Positions 1-8,645 of a stretch of DNA of 64,000 nucleotides are shown here, piece by piece; position 1 is the stretch's first letter, and every line of letters starts with the position of its first letter. This DNA comes from Chloroflexota bacterium (GTDB lineage: Bacteria; Chloroflexota; Anaerolineae; CG2-30-64-16): assembly GCA_026389845.1 (NCBI GenBank), contig JAPLHB010000144.1, forward strand, positions 1 to 64,000, given 5' to 3'. The notes under the pieces were generated by a model. That model was not told where the DNA came from, searched no databases, and saw only the letters and a list, made by a program, of their open reading frames with translations. A program made the translations under genes and the position numbers.

Positions 1-102
1 TTCGAAGGCTTTGAGCACGTGGAGCACGAGGAGACGGGCGAGGGCGTCCACGAGAAGTATTTGGCGCTGGCCGAGGCGTTGGGGCGGGAAGTGGGGCGGT
101 AG
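1..102 (+). CDS. 3' end of an unidentified protein gene
   Basis: An open frame enters from the left edge and stops with TAG after 33 codons. The visible tail is acidic and alanine-rich, with one probable helix (KYLALAEALGREVGR). It is too short to assign to a family. It runs in the same direction as the methyltransferase 30 bases downstream, so the two could be co-transcribed. The 20 bases after the stop (GGGAAACTGGTAGACTGGTG) resemble the short GGAAACTGG-type repeats found elsewhere in the window. Confidence 0.5.
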   Translation, partial: FEGFEHVEHEETGEGVHEKYLALAEALGREVGR

Positions 103-131
103 GCTGGGAAACTGGTAGACTGGTGGTGAGC

Positions 132-989
132 ATGGTGGGTCTAGAAGAGGCTGCGGAGACGTTCTACGACGCGCTGGCACCCTTGTTCGACGTGATGACT
201 GACTGGGACGCGCGGCTGGCGGCCGAGGGGCCGTTCCTGCAGCAGCTCCTTGACGCGGCCGGCGCGGCCACGGTGCTCGATGCGGCGTGCGGCAGCGGCG
301 GGCACGCGCTCTGGCTGGCGCGGCAGGGCTACCAAGTCGCCGGCGCGGACGTCAGCCTGGGCATGATCGCGCTGGCGCAAGAGAAGGCGACCGCGGCCGG
401 GCAGGATGTGCCGTTCGTGGCAGCGGATATGGCGCACCTGTCCCCCAAAGTTCCTTCGAGTTCCTCTGAGTTCCGTCGTGAGACCTTCGACGCCGTCCTC
501 TGCCTGGGCAATTCCCTGCCTCACCTGCTCACTCAAGCCGACCTGGTGGTCGCGCTGCGGGGGATGGCGGCCGTGCTGCGACCGGGCGGCCTCTTCGTCA
601 CCCAGAACCTCAACTACGACCTGCGCTGGCAGACGCAGCCGCGCTTCTTCGCCGCGCAGGGGGGCGTACACGAGGGCCATGAGGTGTTGGTCTGGCGGTT
701 CGCGGACTACGATGCCGACGCCCGGCGCATCGCGTTCCACGTCGCGCTGTTCCGTAAGGCTAACGAAGAAGTGGCTCGGTCAGGAGACCGGCCACAGCAG
801 GCGGGGTGGGGCGTGCAGGTACATACCACGCCGCAACGCCCGCTCTTCCTGGCCGATCTGGCCGCGGCCCTGGCCGAGGCGGGTTTCGAGAAGCCGCAGA
901 CCTACAGCCGCATGGCGCTGCCGTTCGAGTCGTTCGATGCGGATCGGTCGGGGGATCTGGTGATCGTAGCACGGAAAGCTGGTGGTTGA
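132..989 (+). CDS. Class I SAM-dependent methyltransferase
   Basis: About 285 residues. The glycine-rich SAM motif I reads VLDAACGSGGHALWLA near residue 47, followed by the acidic strand-2 motif GADVSLGMI and the motif-IV-like stretch DAVLCLGNSLPHL. This is the usual order for a small-molecule or uncharacterised class I methyltransferase (Methyltransf_25/11 type). The substrate cannot be read from sequence. GTG codons lie 6 and 9 bases upstream in frame, so the ATG at 132 is a choice and not certain. Motif evidence makes the fold secure. The biological role is unknown and the neighbours give no pathway hint. Confidence 0.85.
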   Translation: MVGLEEAAETFYDALAPLFDVMTDWDARLAAEGPFLQQLLDAAGAATVLDAACGSGGHALWLARQGYQVAGADVSLGMIALAQEKATAAGQDVPFVAADMAHLSPKVPSSSSEFRRETFDAVLCLGNSLPHLLTQADLVVALRGMAAVLRPGGLFVTQNLNYDLRWQTQPRFFAAQGGVHEGHEVLVWRFADYDADARRIAFHVALFRKANEEVARSGDRPQQAGWGVQVHTTPQRPLFLADLAAALAEAGFEKPQTYSRMALPFESFDADRSGDLVIVARKAGG

Positions 990-1026
990 CGGGTATTGGC
1001 CGGCGAGGAGCTTTTGCGATCTACAA

Positions 1027-1069
1027 TTTGCGGTTTGCGATTTGCCGATTTGCGTTTTTCGTTTTTCGG
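1027..1069. repeat. Short tandem repeats TTTGCGN and TTTTTCG
   Basis: Runs of TTTGCGG/TTTGCGA/TTTGCCGA followed by TTTTTCG units lie upstream of the zinc-ribbon gene. They belong to the roughly 7-bp repeat families scattered between genes in this window. No coding function is apparent. Confidence 0.7.
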
Positions 1070-1097
1070 GTTACGTCCTTTCAGGAGATTTCTTCCT

Positions 1098-1376
1098 ATG
1101 TTGAACCATTACTGTCCCGGCTCTTCCGGCCTGCGCAACAACATCACGCTGGAGATCAAGCTCTGCCCCGAGTGCGGCTCGGACGTGGAGCTGTTCTCGA
1201 TTGATCTTAAGGCCAGGTGCGAAAAGTGCGGCTTCGTGGTGTACAATAAACTCCAATCGTGCATCCAGTGGTGCAAATACGCCGAGCAGTGCGTGGGGAC
1301 GGAGACCTACCTCAAGCTGAAGCCACAGGCGTCCCGCGCTTTGCCCGCGCCGCCTACGGTTGAAACCGTAGCATGA
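1098..1376 (+). CDS. Small cysteine-rich zinc-ribbon protein
   Basis: About 92 residues. CPECGSD and CEKCGF form a two-knuckle zinc ribbon, and a second Cys cluster reads CIQWCKYAEQC. The ATG at 1098 is preceded by AGGAG at 1083-1087. The longer frame from 996 would translate intergenic repeats and is rejected. The gene is directly followed by a two-cluster ferredoxin in the same direction, suggesting a redox or metal-linked pair (inference). The last eight codons and the stop lie inside the 126-bp hairpin repeat at 1351-1476, so the C-terminus PPTVETVA was probably contributed by repeat insertion. The exact family is not recognised. Confidence 0.75.
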   Translation: MLNHYCPGSSGLRNNITLEIKLCPECGSDVELFSIDLKARCEKCGFVVYNKLQSCIQWCKYAEQCVGTETYLKLKPQASRALPAPPTVETVA

Positions 1377-1476
1377 CACAGCCCAAACCCGTTGAAACGG
1401 GTTGACACCCCGGGGCGCAGTGCGTTTCAACGCACTTTTCGTATCAAACGGTGATTTCAATCACCGGCCCGAATGG
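1351..1476 (+). repeat. 126-bp four-hairpin repeat, copy A
   Basis: Four consecutive inverted repeats each have a TTGAAA or TTTCAA tip: CTACGGTTGAAACCGTAG, AACCCGTTGAAACGGGTT, AGTGCGTTTCAACGCACT and CGGTGATTTCAATCACCG. The same 126 bases occur in inverted orientation at 39118-39243 with about eleven substitutions and no gaps, almost all outside the stems. Copy A begins inside the 3' end of the zinc-ribbon gene and ends 39 bases before the ferredoxin start. Confidence 0.9.
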
Positions 1477-1515
1477 CCGGCGTCATGCTCCAGTCTCTAT
1501 TGAAAGGCGTGAACG

Positions 1516-2307
1516 ATGACCAAACTGAAACGTCAGATGATCCAAATAGACGAAGATAAGTGCGACGGGTGCGGCCAGTGCATGACCGGCTGTCCGGAGA
1601 GCGCGCTGGCCCTGGTGGACGGCAAAGCGCGGCTCGTGCGCGAGAGCTTCTGCGATGGGCTGGGCGCGTGCCTGGGCCATTGCCCCATCGGCGCGCTGCA
1701 GGTGATCGAAGTTGAAGCCGAGGCCTACGATGGGGCCGGCGTGGTCGCCCACCTGCAGCAGACCGCGCCGGAGTTGGTGGACAAGCACAGGGCCCATCTG
1801 CGCGCCCATGGCATGGCCGCCATGCCGGCGGTGATTCCGGTCGAATCGTTGCGGGCAGCGCGCCCGGCCGCCCTGCCCGCCTGTCCCTCGGTGCAGATGC
1901 GCGCCTGGGAGCCGCTGGAAGAAGTCACGGAGCCAGAGCTGCCGCGGATGCGCTCGGAGTTGCGCCAGTGGCCCGTGCAACTGCACCTGGTCCCGCCGGC
2001 CGCGCCCTATTTCCAGGGCGCCGACCTGGTTCTGGTGGCCGATTGCGTGCCCTTTGCGTATCCCAACTTCCACCAGGATATTATCAAGGGCAACGCGGTC
2101 GCGGTCGGCTGCCCCAAGCTGGACGACGCCCGCGCCTACGTGGACAAGGTGACGGAGATCCTGACCCAATCAGACGTCCGCAGCCTGAAAGTGGTCTACA
2201 TGGAAGTGCCGTGCTGCCGGGGACTCTACTTCGTGGCCGAGCGCGCGTTGGCCGCCAGCGGTAAAAAGATTCCGTTCGAGAGCGTGATGATCGCCATTGA
2301 AGGCTGA
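1516..2307 (+). CDS. Ferredoxin-like protein with two 4Fe-4S clusters
   Basis: 263 residues. Two N-terminal cysteine clusters, CDGCGQCMTGCP and CDGLGACLGHCP, are of the bacterial 2x[4Fe-4S] type (residues about 18-60). A proline/alanine-rich linker follows, then a roughly 120-residue C-terminal domain with further cysteines (ADCVPFA, VGCPKLDD, VPCCRG). Proteins of this architecture occur in anaerobes and are predicted to transfer electrons; the partner is unknown. The zinc-ribbon gene just upstream is the only context clue. The stop codon TGA sits inside the first unit (GCTGATG) of the repeat that follows. Confidence 0.85.
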   Translation: MTKLKRQMIQIDEDKCDGCGQCMTGCPESALALVDGKARLVRESFCDGLGACLGHCPIGALQVIEVEAEAYDGAGVVAHLQQTAPELVDKHRAHLRAHGMAAMPAVIPVESLRAARPAALPACPSVQMRAWEPLEEVTEPELPRMRSELRQWPVQLHLVPPAAPYFQGADLVLVADCVPFAYPNFHQDIIKGNAVAVGCPKLDDARAYVDKVTEILTQSDVRSLKVVYMEVPCCRGLYFVAERALAASGKKIPFESVMIAIEG

Positions 2308-2411
2308 TGGCGGATGGCAAATGGCAGATAGCAGATGGCTGATAGCAGATGGTCAACTGCCATTCGCCATTCGCTATTCGCCATCTGCTATTCGCTATTC
2401 GCTATTCGCGT
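2301..2411. repeat. Inverted arms of GCAGATN / GCTATTC heptamers
   Basis: The left arm is built of GCTGATG, GCAGATA and GCAGATG units; the right arm of CCATTCG, GCTATTC and GCCATCT units. The arms are near reverse complements and would fold into a long imperfect hairpin between two convergent genes. The repeat supplies the TGA of the ferredoxin gene on one side and the TAG of the DedA gene on the other. It could act as a bidirectional terminator; that is inference. Confidence 0.85.
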
Positions 2412-3037
2412 TTCTTCCCCTTTTGCACGTGCCGGTAGATATAGTACCCCACCGCCGCGACGATGGCAATCGCAATCGGGATGTCGAACGGCCGCATGGC
2501 GTTGCGGAGCATTTCCCAGTTGCTCCCCAGGAAAAACCCACCCAGGGCCAGCAGGCTGCACCAGATGAACGAGCCGACGAAGCTCAGCGCTGCGAAGCGG
2601 CCGAAGTTCATCTTCGTCACGCCCGCAGGGACTGAGATGAAGGTGCGCACGATAGGCAGCAGGCGGGAGATGAACGCGGCCCAATCGCCCCAGCGGCCAA
2701 ACCACTTGTCGGCCCGCTCCAGGTCTTCCTCGTGTACCATAATCCACTTGCCGTAGCGCCGCAGCAGTGGCCGGCCGCCCCACGCGCCCAGCGCATAGTT
2801 CAGCACCGAGCCAAGCGTGCAGCCGATGGCCCCGAACAGGCCGCCTTGCCACAGCGCGTCCCACACGGTCAACCCGCGCGCCTGCACCAGCATCCAGCCG
2901 GCGAGCGGCATAGTCACCTCGCTGGGGATGGGGATGTTGGCGCTTTCCAGGGTCATAATGCCGATCACACCCGGCCAGCCGATGGTTTGCAGCAGGTGAG
3001 TTAGAAATTCGACAATTTGATGCTCGATCGCTTGCAC
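2402..3037 (-). CDS. DedA-family membrane protein
   Basis: 211 residues with the DedA signature order: ESANIPIPSE near residue 32, GCTLGSVLNYALG, the amphipathic re-entrant segment FGRWGDWAAFISRLLPIVRT, and VPAGVTKMNFGRF. Several hydrophobic segments and a basic C-terminus (KGKKRE) are present. DedA proteins are inner-membrane proteins linked to proton-motive-force homeostasis and undecaprenyl-phosphate or phospholipid handling. The specific substrate cannot be stated. GGAGG lies a few bases before the ATG. A -10 box is visible upstream at 3067-3072. The stop codon lies in repeat sequence. Confidence 0.92.
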   Translation of the reverse strand: MQAIEHQIVEFLTHLLQTIGWPGVIGIMTLESANIPIPSEVTMPLAGWMLVQARGLTVWDALWQGGLFGAIGCTLGSVLNYALGAWGGRPLLRRYGKWIMVHEEDLERADKWFGRWGDWAAFISRLLPIVRTFISVPAGVTKMNFGRFAALSFVGSFIWCSLLALGGFFLGSNWEMLRNAMRPFDIPIAIAIVAAVGYYIYRHVQKGKKRE

Positions 3038-3066
3038 ATTGCCTCCGGTTTATCGAGAGTGGGCCG

Positions 3067-3095
3067 ATTATAGCATTCCTGGCAGGAATGGGCGA
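3067..3095 (-). promoter_or_regulatory. Promoter of the DedA gene with a palindrome in its spacer
   Basis: On the minus strand TATAAT occupies 3072-3067. The 17-base position upstream is filled by the perfect palindrome ATTCCTGGCAGGAAT (3075-3089), and the -35 position (TCGCCC) is poor. A weak -35 with an operator-like palindrome between the boxes suggests control by a DNA-binding protein, but the regulator is unknown. Confidence 0.5.
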
Positions 3096-3112
3096 ATTGT
3101 AAGGCAATCGCT

Positions 3113-3141
3113 TTGACGCTCCCCGGCGCTTGTGATACACT
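3113..3141 (+). promoter_or_regulatory. Sigma-70-type promoter of ftsH
   Basis: TTGACG at 3113-3118 and TACACT at 3136-3141 are separated by exactly 17 bases, about 70 bases before the chosen ftsH start. It points away from the DedA promoter, making a divergent promoter region of about 75 bases. Confidence 0.6.
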
Positions 3142-3211
3142 GTCCGCAGACGGCCGACCGCAGACGCAGACGGCCTTCGTCGTTCGTCAACTTGGAGGCA
3201 GTCTCGCTATA

Positions 3212-5074
<1,863 letters not shown>

Positions 5075-5134
5075 GTCCGGTTGCCGGGCGGGTTGGTGGT
5101 AACGTTTTTGCGCATATAGCGCAAAACTTGCTAT

Positions 5135-5269
5135 TGTCACCCTGAGCGGGTCAGCCCCGTGAGGTGCGCTGCGGCGAGAATCTAGCGAAGGGTCTCGTCA
5201 CTGCAAGGAGATTCTTCGCTGGCGTCACGCCGTAACGAGAATTCAGGGGTAAACCCGCTCAGAATGACA
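5135..5269 (+). mobile_element. MITE-like inverted-repeat element, copy 1
   Basis: The ends are imperfect inverted repeats: TGTCACCCTGAGCGGGT on the left, ACCCGCTCAGAATGACA on the right. Inside, GAATC..CGAAG and the motif GGCGTCACGCCGTAACGAGA are shared with copies at 43600-43732 (same orientation) and 47864-48023 (opposite orientation). Similarity extends outside the ends (GTTTTGCG.., ..CGGGTAGCGAG). There is no coding capacity. It fills the 253-base gap between ftsH and the next gene. Confidence 0.75.
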
Positions 5270-5327
5270 GGCGACGGGTAGCGAGTTTTTCGGTATCGCG
5301 TTTTTATCCTTAGTCACGGAGGTTCCC

Positions 5328-6029
5328 GTGCGCGCTTTCGTCGTCGCCTGGCGGGCGATCGTCAGCTTCTACAATGAGCTTTTCTTCCTGATCGGCATGA
5401 GCCTCCTATGGTGGCTCACAGGGGGCATCTTCGTGGCGGCCGCGCTCGTGCTTGGCTGGCCGCTGGCGATGGTCGGGGGGCCGTGGTGGCTGGCGCCGCT
5501 GCTCGCGATTCCGGCCGGCCCGGCCACCGCCGCCCTGACACACGTGGCGCGTCGCGTCGCGCGCGAAGAACGCGTAGATCGCAGCTTCTTCTGGGAAGGG
5601 TTCCGCCTCTACTGGCGCAAGGCGCTCGCCCTGAACGCGATCAGTATGGTCATTCTCGCGCTGCTGTGCCTGAACTTGCTCTTCTATGCCCGGCTCACCA
5701 GCTCATTTCTGCAGGCGCTGAGCTTCCTCTGGCTCTACCTGATCGTCTTCTGGCTCAGCGCCCAACTCTACCTGTTTCCCATGCTGATCGCGCTCAAGGA
5801 GCCGAGGATTTGGGCCGCGCTGCGCACGACCGCGGTGATCGCGTTCGCCAATCCCATCTTCTCGATCCTGTTGCTGATTCTGGCCCTGGCACTGACCGCG
5901 CTCTGTGTCGTCCTGGCAATCCTGGTGCCCCTGGCCTGGCCCGCGCTGATGGTCTTGCTGGGAGAGCATGCGCTGAAGCTATTGTTGGAACGCGCCGGAA
6001 TCAAGGGCGAGGAGCAAAAATCTTCGTAA
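5328..6029 (+). CDS. DUF624 (YesL-like) integral membrane protein
   Basis: 233 residues. The GTG start is preceded by GGAGG. About five to six hydrophobic segments are visible. The N-terminal half has the YesL-like pattern of an early helix (ELFFLIGMSLLWWLTGGIF), a PAGPATAALTHVARRVAREE stretch and FFWEGFRLYWRKAL. DUF624 proteins are often near carbohydrate ABC transporters and two-component systems, but their function is unknown. No such partner is nearby. The last 29 bases overlap the end of the convergent AIR-synthase-like gene. Confidence 0.75.
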   Translation: MRAFVVAWRAIVSFYNELFFLIGMSLLWWLTGGIFVAAALVLGWPLAMVGGPWWLAPLLAIPAGPATAALTHVARRVAREERVDRSFFWEGFRLYWRKALALNAISMVILALLCLNLLFYARLTSSFLQALSFLWLYLIVFWLSAQLYLFPMLIALKEPRIWAALRTTAVIAFANPIFSILLLILALALTALCVVLAILVPLAWPALMVLLGEHALKLLLERAGIKGEEQKSS

Positions 6030-7035
6030 TCTCGTCCGTCGCAAAGGTCGGCCACGGAACCGCTTTCCCATTGCGGCGGGCCACCAGACCGGCCCCCGGC
6101 GGCGTGATCCGGCCAATGGCGGCTGTGGGGTAGCCGGCCGCGCCGAGCGTTTCGATCAGCCGCGCCACGGCATGTTGGGGTGCGGTCAACAGCACCGCCC
6201 CCGACGCGATGGTACCGAGGGGGTCCAACCCGAATTCCGCGCAGAGCGCCGCGCTTTCGGGCAGGATCGGGATGGCGTCCAGATCCACCTCCAGCCCCAC
6301 GCCGGCCGCCCGGCCAATCTCCAGCAGCCCCGTTGCCACACCCCCCTCGGTCGGATCGTGCATCGCGTGTACTTCGGTTGTCGCTGCGGCCAGCCGGGCC
6401 GGCGCGACCACGCTGATGCCCGGATCGTGGAGAAAGTGTTGGGCGCGGGCGATGAACTCGGCCCCGTAGCCGGCCGCCCGCAGCGTCTCGGCCCGCTCCA
6501 GCGCGATGAGCGCCGTCCCCTCGATGGGCACGCCCTTGACCAGCAGCACCGCATCCCCAGGCCGCGACCCGGTCTTGGTGATGAGTCGCTCCGGCGTCAC
6601 CTCGCCCAGCATCGTCCCGGAGATGATCGGCCGGTCGAGGCCCACGGTGATCTCCGTGTGGCCGCCCGCCAGGCTGACTCCCAACGCCGCACACGCCTCC
6701 GCGATCTGGGCGAAGATGCGCTCGGCCAGTGCGGCCGTGGCCTGACCGGCCGGCAGCAGCACCGTCGCCAGAAACCAGCGCGGGGTTGCGCCCATCACCG
6801 CCACGTCGTTGGCGTTGACGTTGACCGCGTACCAGCCGATCTCGCTCGTCGCAAAGGTGATCGGGTCGGTCTTGGCGACCAGGTAGCGATCCCCGAAATC
6901 GAACACTGCCGCATCTTCCCCCGCTCGCGGCCCGACGATGATGCGCGGATCGGATGGGGCGAAGCGCTGCAAGAGCTTTTCGAGCAATGGCAGCGGCAGT
7001 TTACCGGCAGGAAGCAATTCATTGGACGCAGGCAT
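6001..7035 (-). CDS. AIR-synthase-related protein, HypE-like but without the terminal cysteine
   Basis: 344 residues of the PurM/HypE/SelD/ThiL ATP-binding fold. Motifs in order: GEDAAVFDFG (about 39), AKTDPITFA, VNANDVAVMGATPRW, LAGGHTEIT and HDPTEGGVATGLLE. True HypE ends in a PR-x-C motif whose cysteine is carbamoylated and dehydrated to make the hydrogenase cyanide ligand. This protein ends IFAPRP with no cysteine. No hydrogenase or hyp genes lie in the window. It is best called an AIR-synthase-family enzyme of unknown substrate. It overlaps the convergent membrane-protein gene by 29 bases. Confidence 0.85.
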   Translation of the reverse strand: MPASNELLPAGKLPLPLLEKLLQRFAPSDPRIIVGPRAGEDAAVFDFGDRYLVAKTDPITFATSEIGWYAVNVNANDVAVMGATPRWFLATVLLPAGQATAALAERIFAQIAEACAALGVSLAGGHTEITVGLDRPIISGTMLGEVTPERLITKTGSRPGDAVLLVKGVPIEGTALIALERAETLRAAGYGAEFIARAQHFLHDPGISVVAPARLAAATTEVHAMHDPTEGGVATGLLEIGRAAGVGLEVDLDAIPILPESAALCAEFGLDPLGTIASGAVLLTAPQHAVARLIETLGAAGYPTAAIGRITPPGAGLVARRNGKAVPWPTFATDEITKIFAPRP

Positions 7036-7047
7036 GGAACCTCAAGG

Positions 7048-7130
7048 TGTTTTCGTTTTTCGTTTTGCGTCTCGGTATCCCTCACGCATCACGCACCACG
7101 CATCACGCATCACGCATCACGCACCACGAA
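7048..7130. repeat. TTTTTCG and CACGCAN heptamer repeats
   Basis: A short TTTTCGTTTTTCG stretch is followed by seven tandem 7-bp units CACGCAT/CACGCAC (7083-7130). They lie upstream of the AIR-synthase-like gene start and about 60 bases before the -10 box of the toxin-antitoxin operon. Confidence 0.85.
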
Positions 7131-7189
7131 AGTATAGCCTAACGGCAAAGGACTGTCAACGCAGTTTCCCCTCAATGTCATACTTGGGG

Positions 7190-7195
7190 TATAAT
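7190..7195 (+). promoter_or_regulatory. Consensus -10 box of the TumE-like/ECF operon
   Basis: A perfect TATAAT lies 68 bases upstream of the first ATG. No good -35 is found 16-18 bases upstream, so the promoter may be activator-dependent or may use the short TTGGGG just before the box as an extended element. Confidence 0.45.
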
Positions 7196-7262
7196 GGCTT
7201 GACTTTGAGCGCACCAGGCTATCGGTGGATGCGGGTTTTCGAGTCTTGTGAGGAGGTGTGAG

Positions 7263-7586
7263 ATGGCAGCAGTATTAGAAAAAGTGCGGCAGTTGGAGCA
7301 GTACGTCCAAACGACCAACGGGCGGGTAGACTGGGTGGTAGAGTCTACGATAGATAAACTGCTGGACAGGGAACGTCAAAAACTTCGCCAGCAGTTGGCA
7401 CGCCTCAAGTCACAAACGACCGATTTCGAAGCGCGATATGGCTGGACTTCCGATGAATTCCATCCTCGCTTTGAGCGCGGTGAACTGGGCGACGACATAG
7501 ATCTCATCGAATGGTCGGCCACGCTTAGCATGATCGCCAATTTGCAGCATGCGATTGGTACCTTGGGCGAGGGAGTCGCACGGTGA
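7263..7586 (+). CDS. Probable antitoxin partner of the TumE-like protein
   Basis: 107 residues. The ATG follows a strong AGGAGGTG (7251-7258). The first half is a probable coiled coil or helical segment rich in Lys/Glu/Gln (KVRQLEQYVQTTNGRVDWVV, then RERQKLRQQLARLKSQTTD). The second half has FEARYGWTSDEFHPRFERGE and an acidic stretch. No classical HTH is obvious. Its GTGA overlap with the TumE-like gene is the normal arrangement for an antitoxin-toxin pair. The role is inferred from position and size. It may instead be a helical accessory protein. Confidence 0.6.
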   Translation: MAAVLEKVRQLEQYVQTTNGRVDWVVESTIDKLLDRERQKLRQQLARLKSQTTDFEARYGWTSDEFHPRFERGELGDDIDLIEWSATLSMIANLQHAIGTLGEGVAR

Positions 7587-7987
7587 CAAGGAGTATCACG
7601 GCTTATCTCGATAGCCTTGAACGGGCTATTCTCGCAAGCCCTGCCGTGTCCGCCTATGTCGTAGAACAACACGAAGTCACCCCGACCGACGGCAAGCTGC
7701 GTATTCGCGCCCGTTTGCAGGATCATGGGCTGCTCGAGTTCTTCGAGTATGTGGTTTTCGATGCGCGCAGGCAGATTGTCCGACTGAACTACTCCTATCA
7801 TTGGCAAGACGCCGATGGTTCGCTCTTGCGGCGTTGGGATAACGTCAATCATTATCGTAACTTGCCCTACGCTCCCCATCACGTTCATCAGCCCGATGGC
7901 ACTGTCGCGGGCGTGGCAAAACCGCCCGATCTCATGAGGGTATTGACCGAGATCGAAGTACACTTACACGCAGGAGGTCATTTATGA
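7583..7987 (+). CDS. TumE-like toxin (DUF6516 family)
   Basis: 134 residues. The GTG start overlaps the preceding stop by four bases (GTGA), implying translational coupling. The conserved core of the family is visible near residues 65-102: NYSYHWQDADGSLLRRWDN, then HYRNLPYAPHHVHQ. TumE-type proteins are the toxin components of small two-gene modules. Histidine and aspartate residues in HWQD, RWDN and HHVH are plausible functional residues. Unusually, its last codons overlap the start of an ECF transporter gene (ATGA), tying the module to a transporter operon. Confidence 0.7.
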   Translation: MTRSITAYLDSLERAILASPAVSAYVVEQHEVTPTDGKLRIRARLQDHGLLEFFEYVVFDARRQIVRLNYSYHWQDADGSLLRRWDNVNHYRNLPYAPHHVHQPDGTVAGVAKPPDLMRVLTEIEVHLHAGGHL

Positions 7988-8517
7988 ACCGTCGCATTTC
8001 ACCCGCTATGATCGCCCTCGTGGCGCTGCTGATCGCGCTGACCACTATTCTCACCGGCTGGACGGTGCGCGTGCCGGTACCGGCGACGCAGGGCTATTTT
8101 AACCTGTCGGACGTGCCGATTACGTTCATATCGCTCGTTTTCGGGCCATGGGTGGGACTGGTGGCAGGCGGCGTGGGCGCGGCACTGGCCGACCTGTTCG
8201 GAGGGTACGCCTTCTTTGCCCCGATCACGCTGGTGGCCCATGGGGTCGAGGGGCTTCTGATCGGCCTCCTGGGGCGGGGACGCCGCTCGGTGCCCGGCAT
8301 GATCCTGGCCTGGGTACCCGGAGCCCTGGCGATGGTGCTGATCTACTTTCTTGCAGAGGGAGTATTGAAAGGCTGGCCCGCAGCCCTGGTCGAAGTCCCG
8401 GTCAATCTCAGCCAGGGCTTGCTCGGCGTCATCGTCGGCATCCCGCTGGTGCTGGCCGTCCGCCGCGCCTACCCGCCCGTTGACCAGATCGGCCGCCGCC
8501 GCACGTGGACTGAGTGA
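7984..8517 (+). CDS. ECF transporter substrate-binding S component
   Basis: 177 residues with about six hydrophobic segments. The typical ECF-S region FNLSDVPITFISLVFGPWVG is followed by the glycine-rich LVAGGVGAALADLFGGYAFF and LVAHGVEGLLIGLLG. S components bind a vitamin or metal and dock on the EcfA/A'/T energising module, which is encoded just downstream. The substrate cannot be deduced. AGGAGG lies at 7971-7976, and the ATG overlaps the TumE-like stop by four bases. A 128-base repeat hairpin separates it from the ATPase gene. Confidence 0.88.
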   Translation: MNRRISPAMIALVALLIALTTILTGWTVRVPVPATQGYFNLSDVPITFISLVFGPWVGLVAGGVGAALADLFGGYAFFAPITLVAHGVEGLLIGLLGRGRRSVPGMILAWVPGALAMVLIYFLAEGVLKGWPAALVEVPVNLSQGLLGVIVGIPLVLAVRRAYPPVDQIGRRRTWTE

Positions 8518-8518
8518 C

Positions 8519-8640
8519 GTGATGCGTGAAGCGTGCTACGTGATTTGCAGCAAGCGATACCCGATCTTCACGTAGCACGCAGCACGCAGCACGCAACACG
8601 CAACACGCAACACGCAACACGCAACACGCAACACGAAATA
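8519..8640. repeat. Inverted arms of CACGCAN heptamers
   Basis: The left arm (GTGATGCGTGAAGCGTGCTACGTGA) and right arm (TCACGTAGCACGCAGCACGC followed by five CACGCAA units) are partly complementary. The arm starts one base after the ECF-S stop and runs to six bases before the ATPase start. It may attenuate transcription between the S component and the energising module (inference). Confidence 0.88.
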
Positions 8641-8645
8641 CGCCT

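Noticed and set aside
1351-1476. CRISPR array, because of TTTCAA/TTGAAA motifs like CRISPR repeat ends
   Set aside because: The hairpin stems differ from one another, there is no repeat-spacer periodicity, and no cas genes are present.
3113-3211. 33-codon N-terminal extension of FtsH
   Set aside because: It overlaps the predicted ftsH promoter boxes and has no match to FtsH N-termini.
6001-7035. Annotation as hydrogenase maturation factor HypE
   Set aside because: The catalytic C-terminal cysteine is missing and no hydrogenase genes are near, so only the broader AIR-synthase family is supported.
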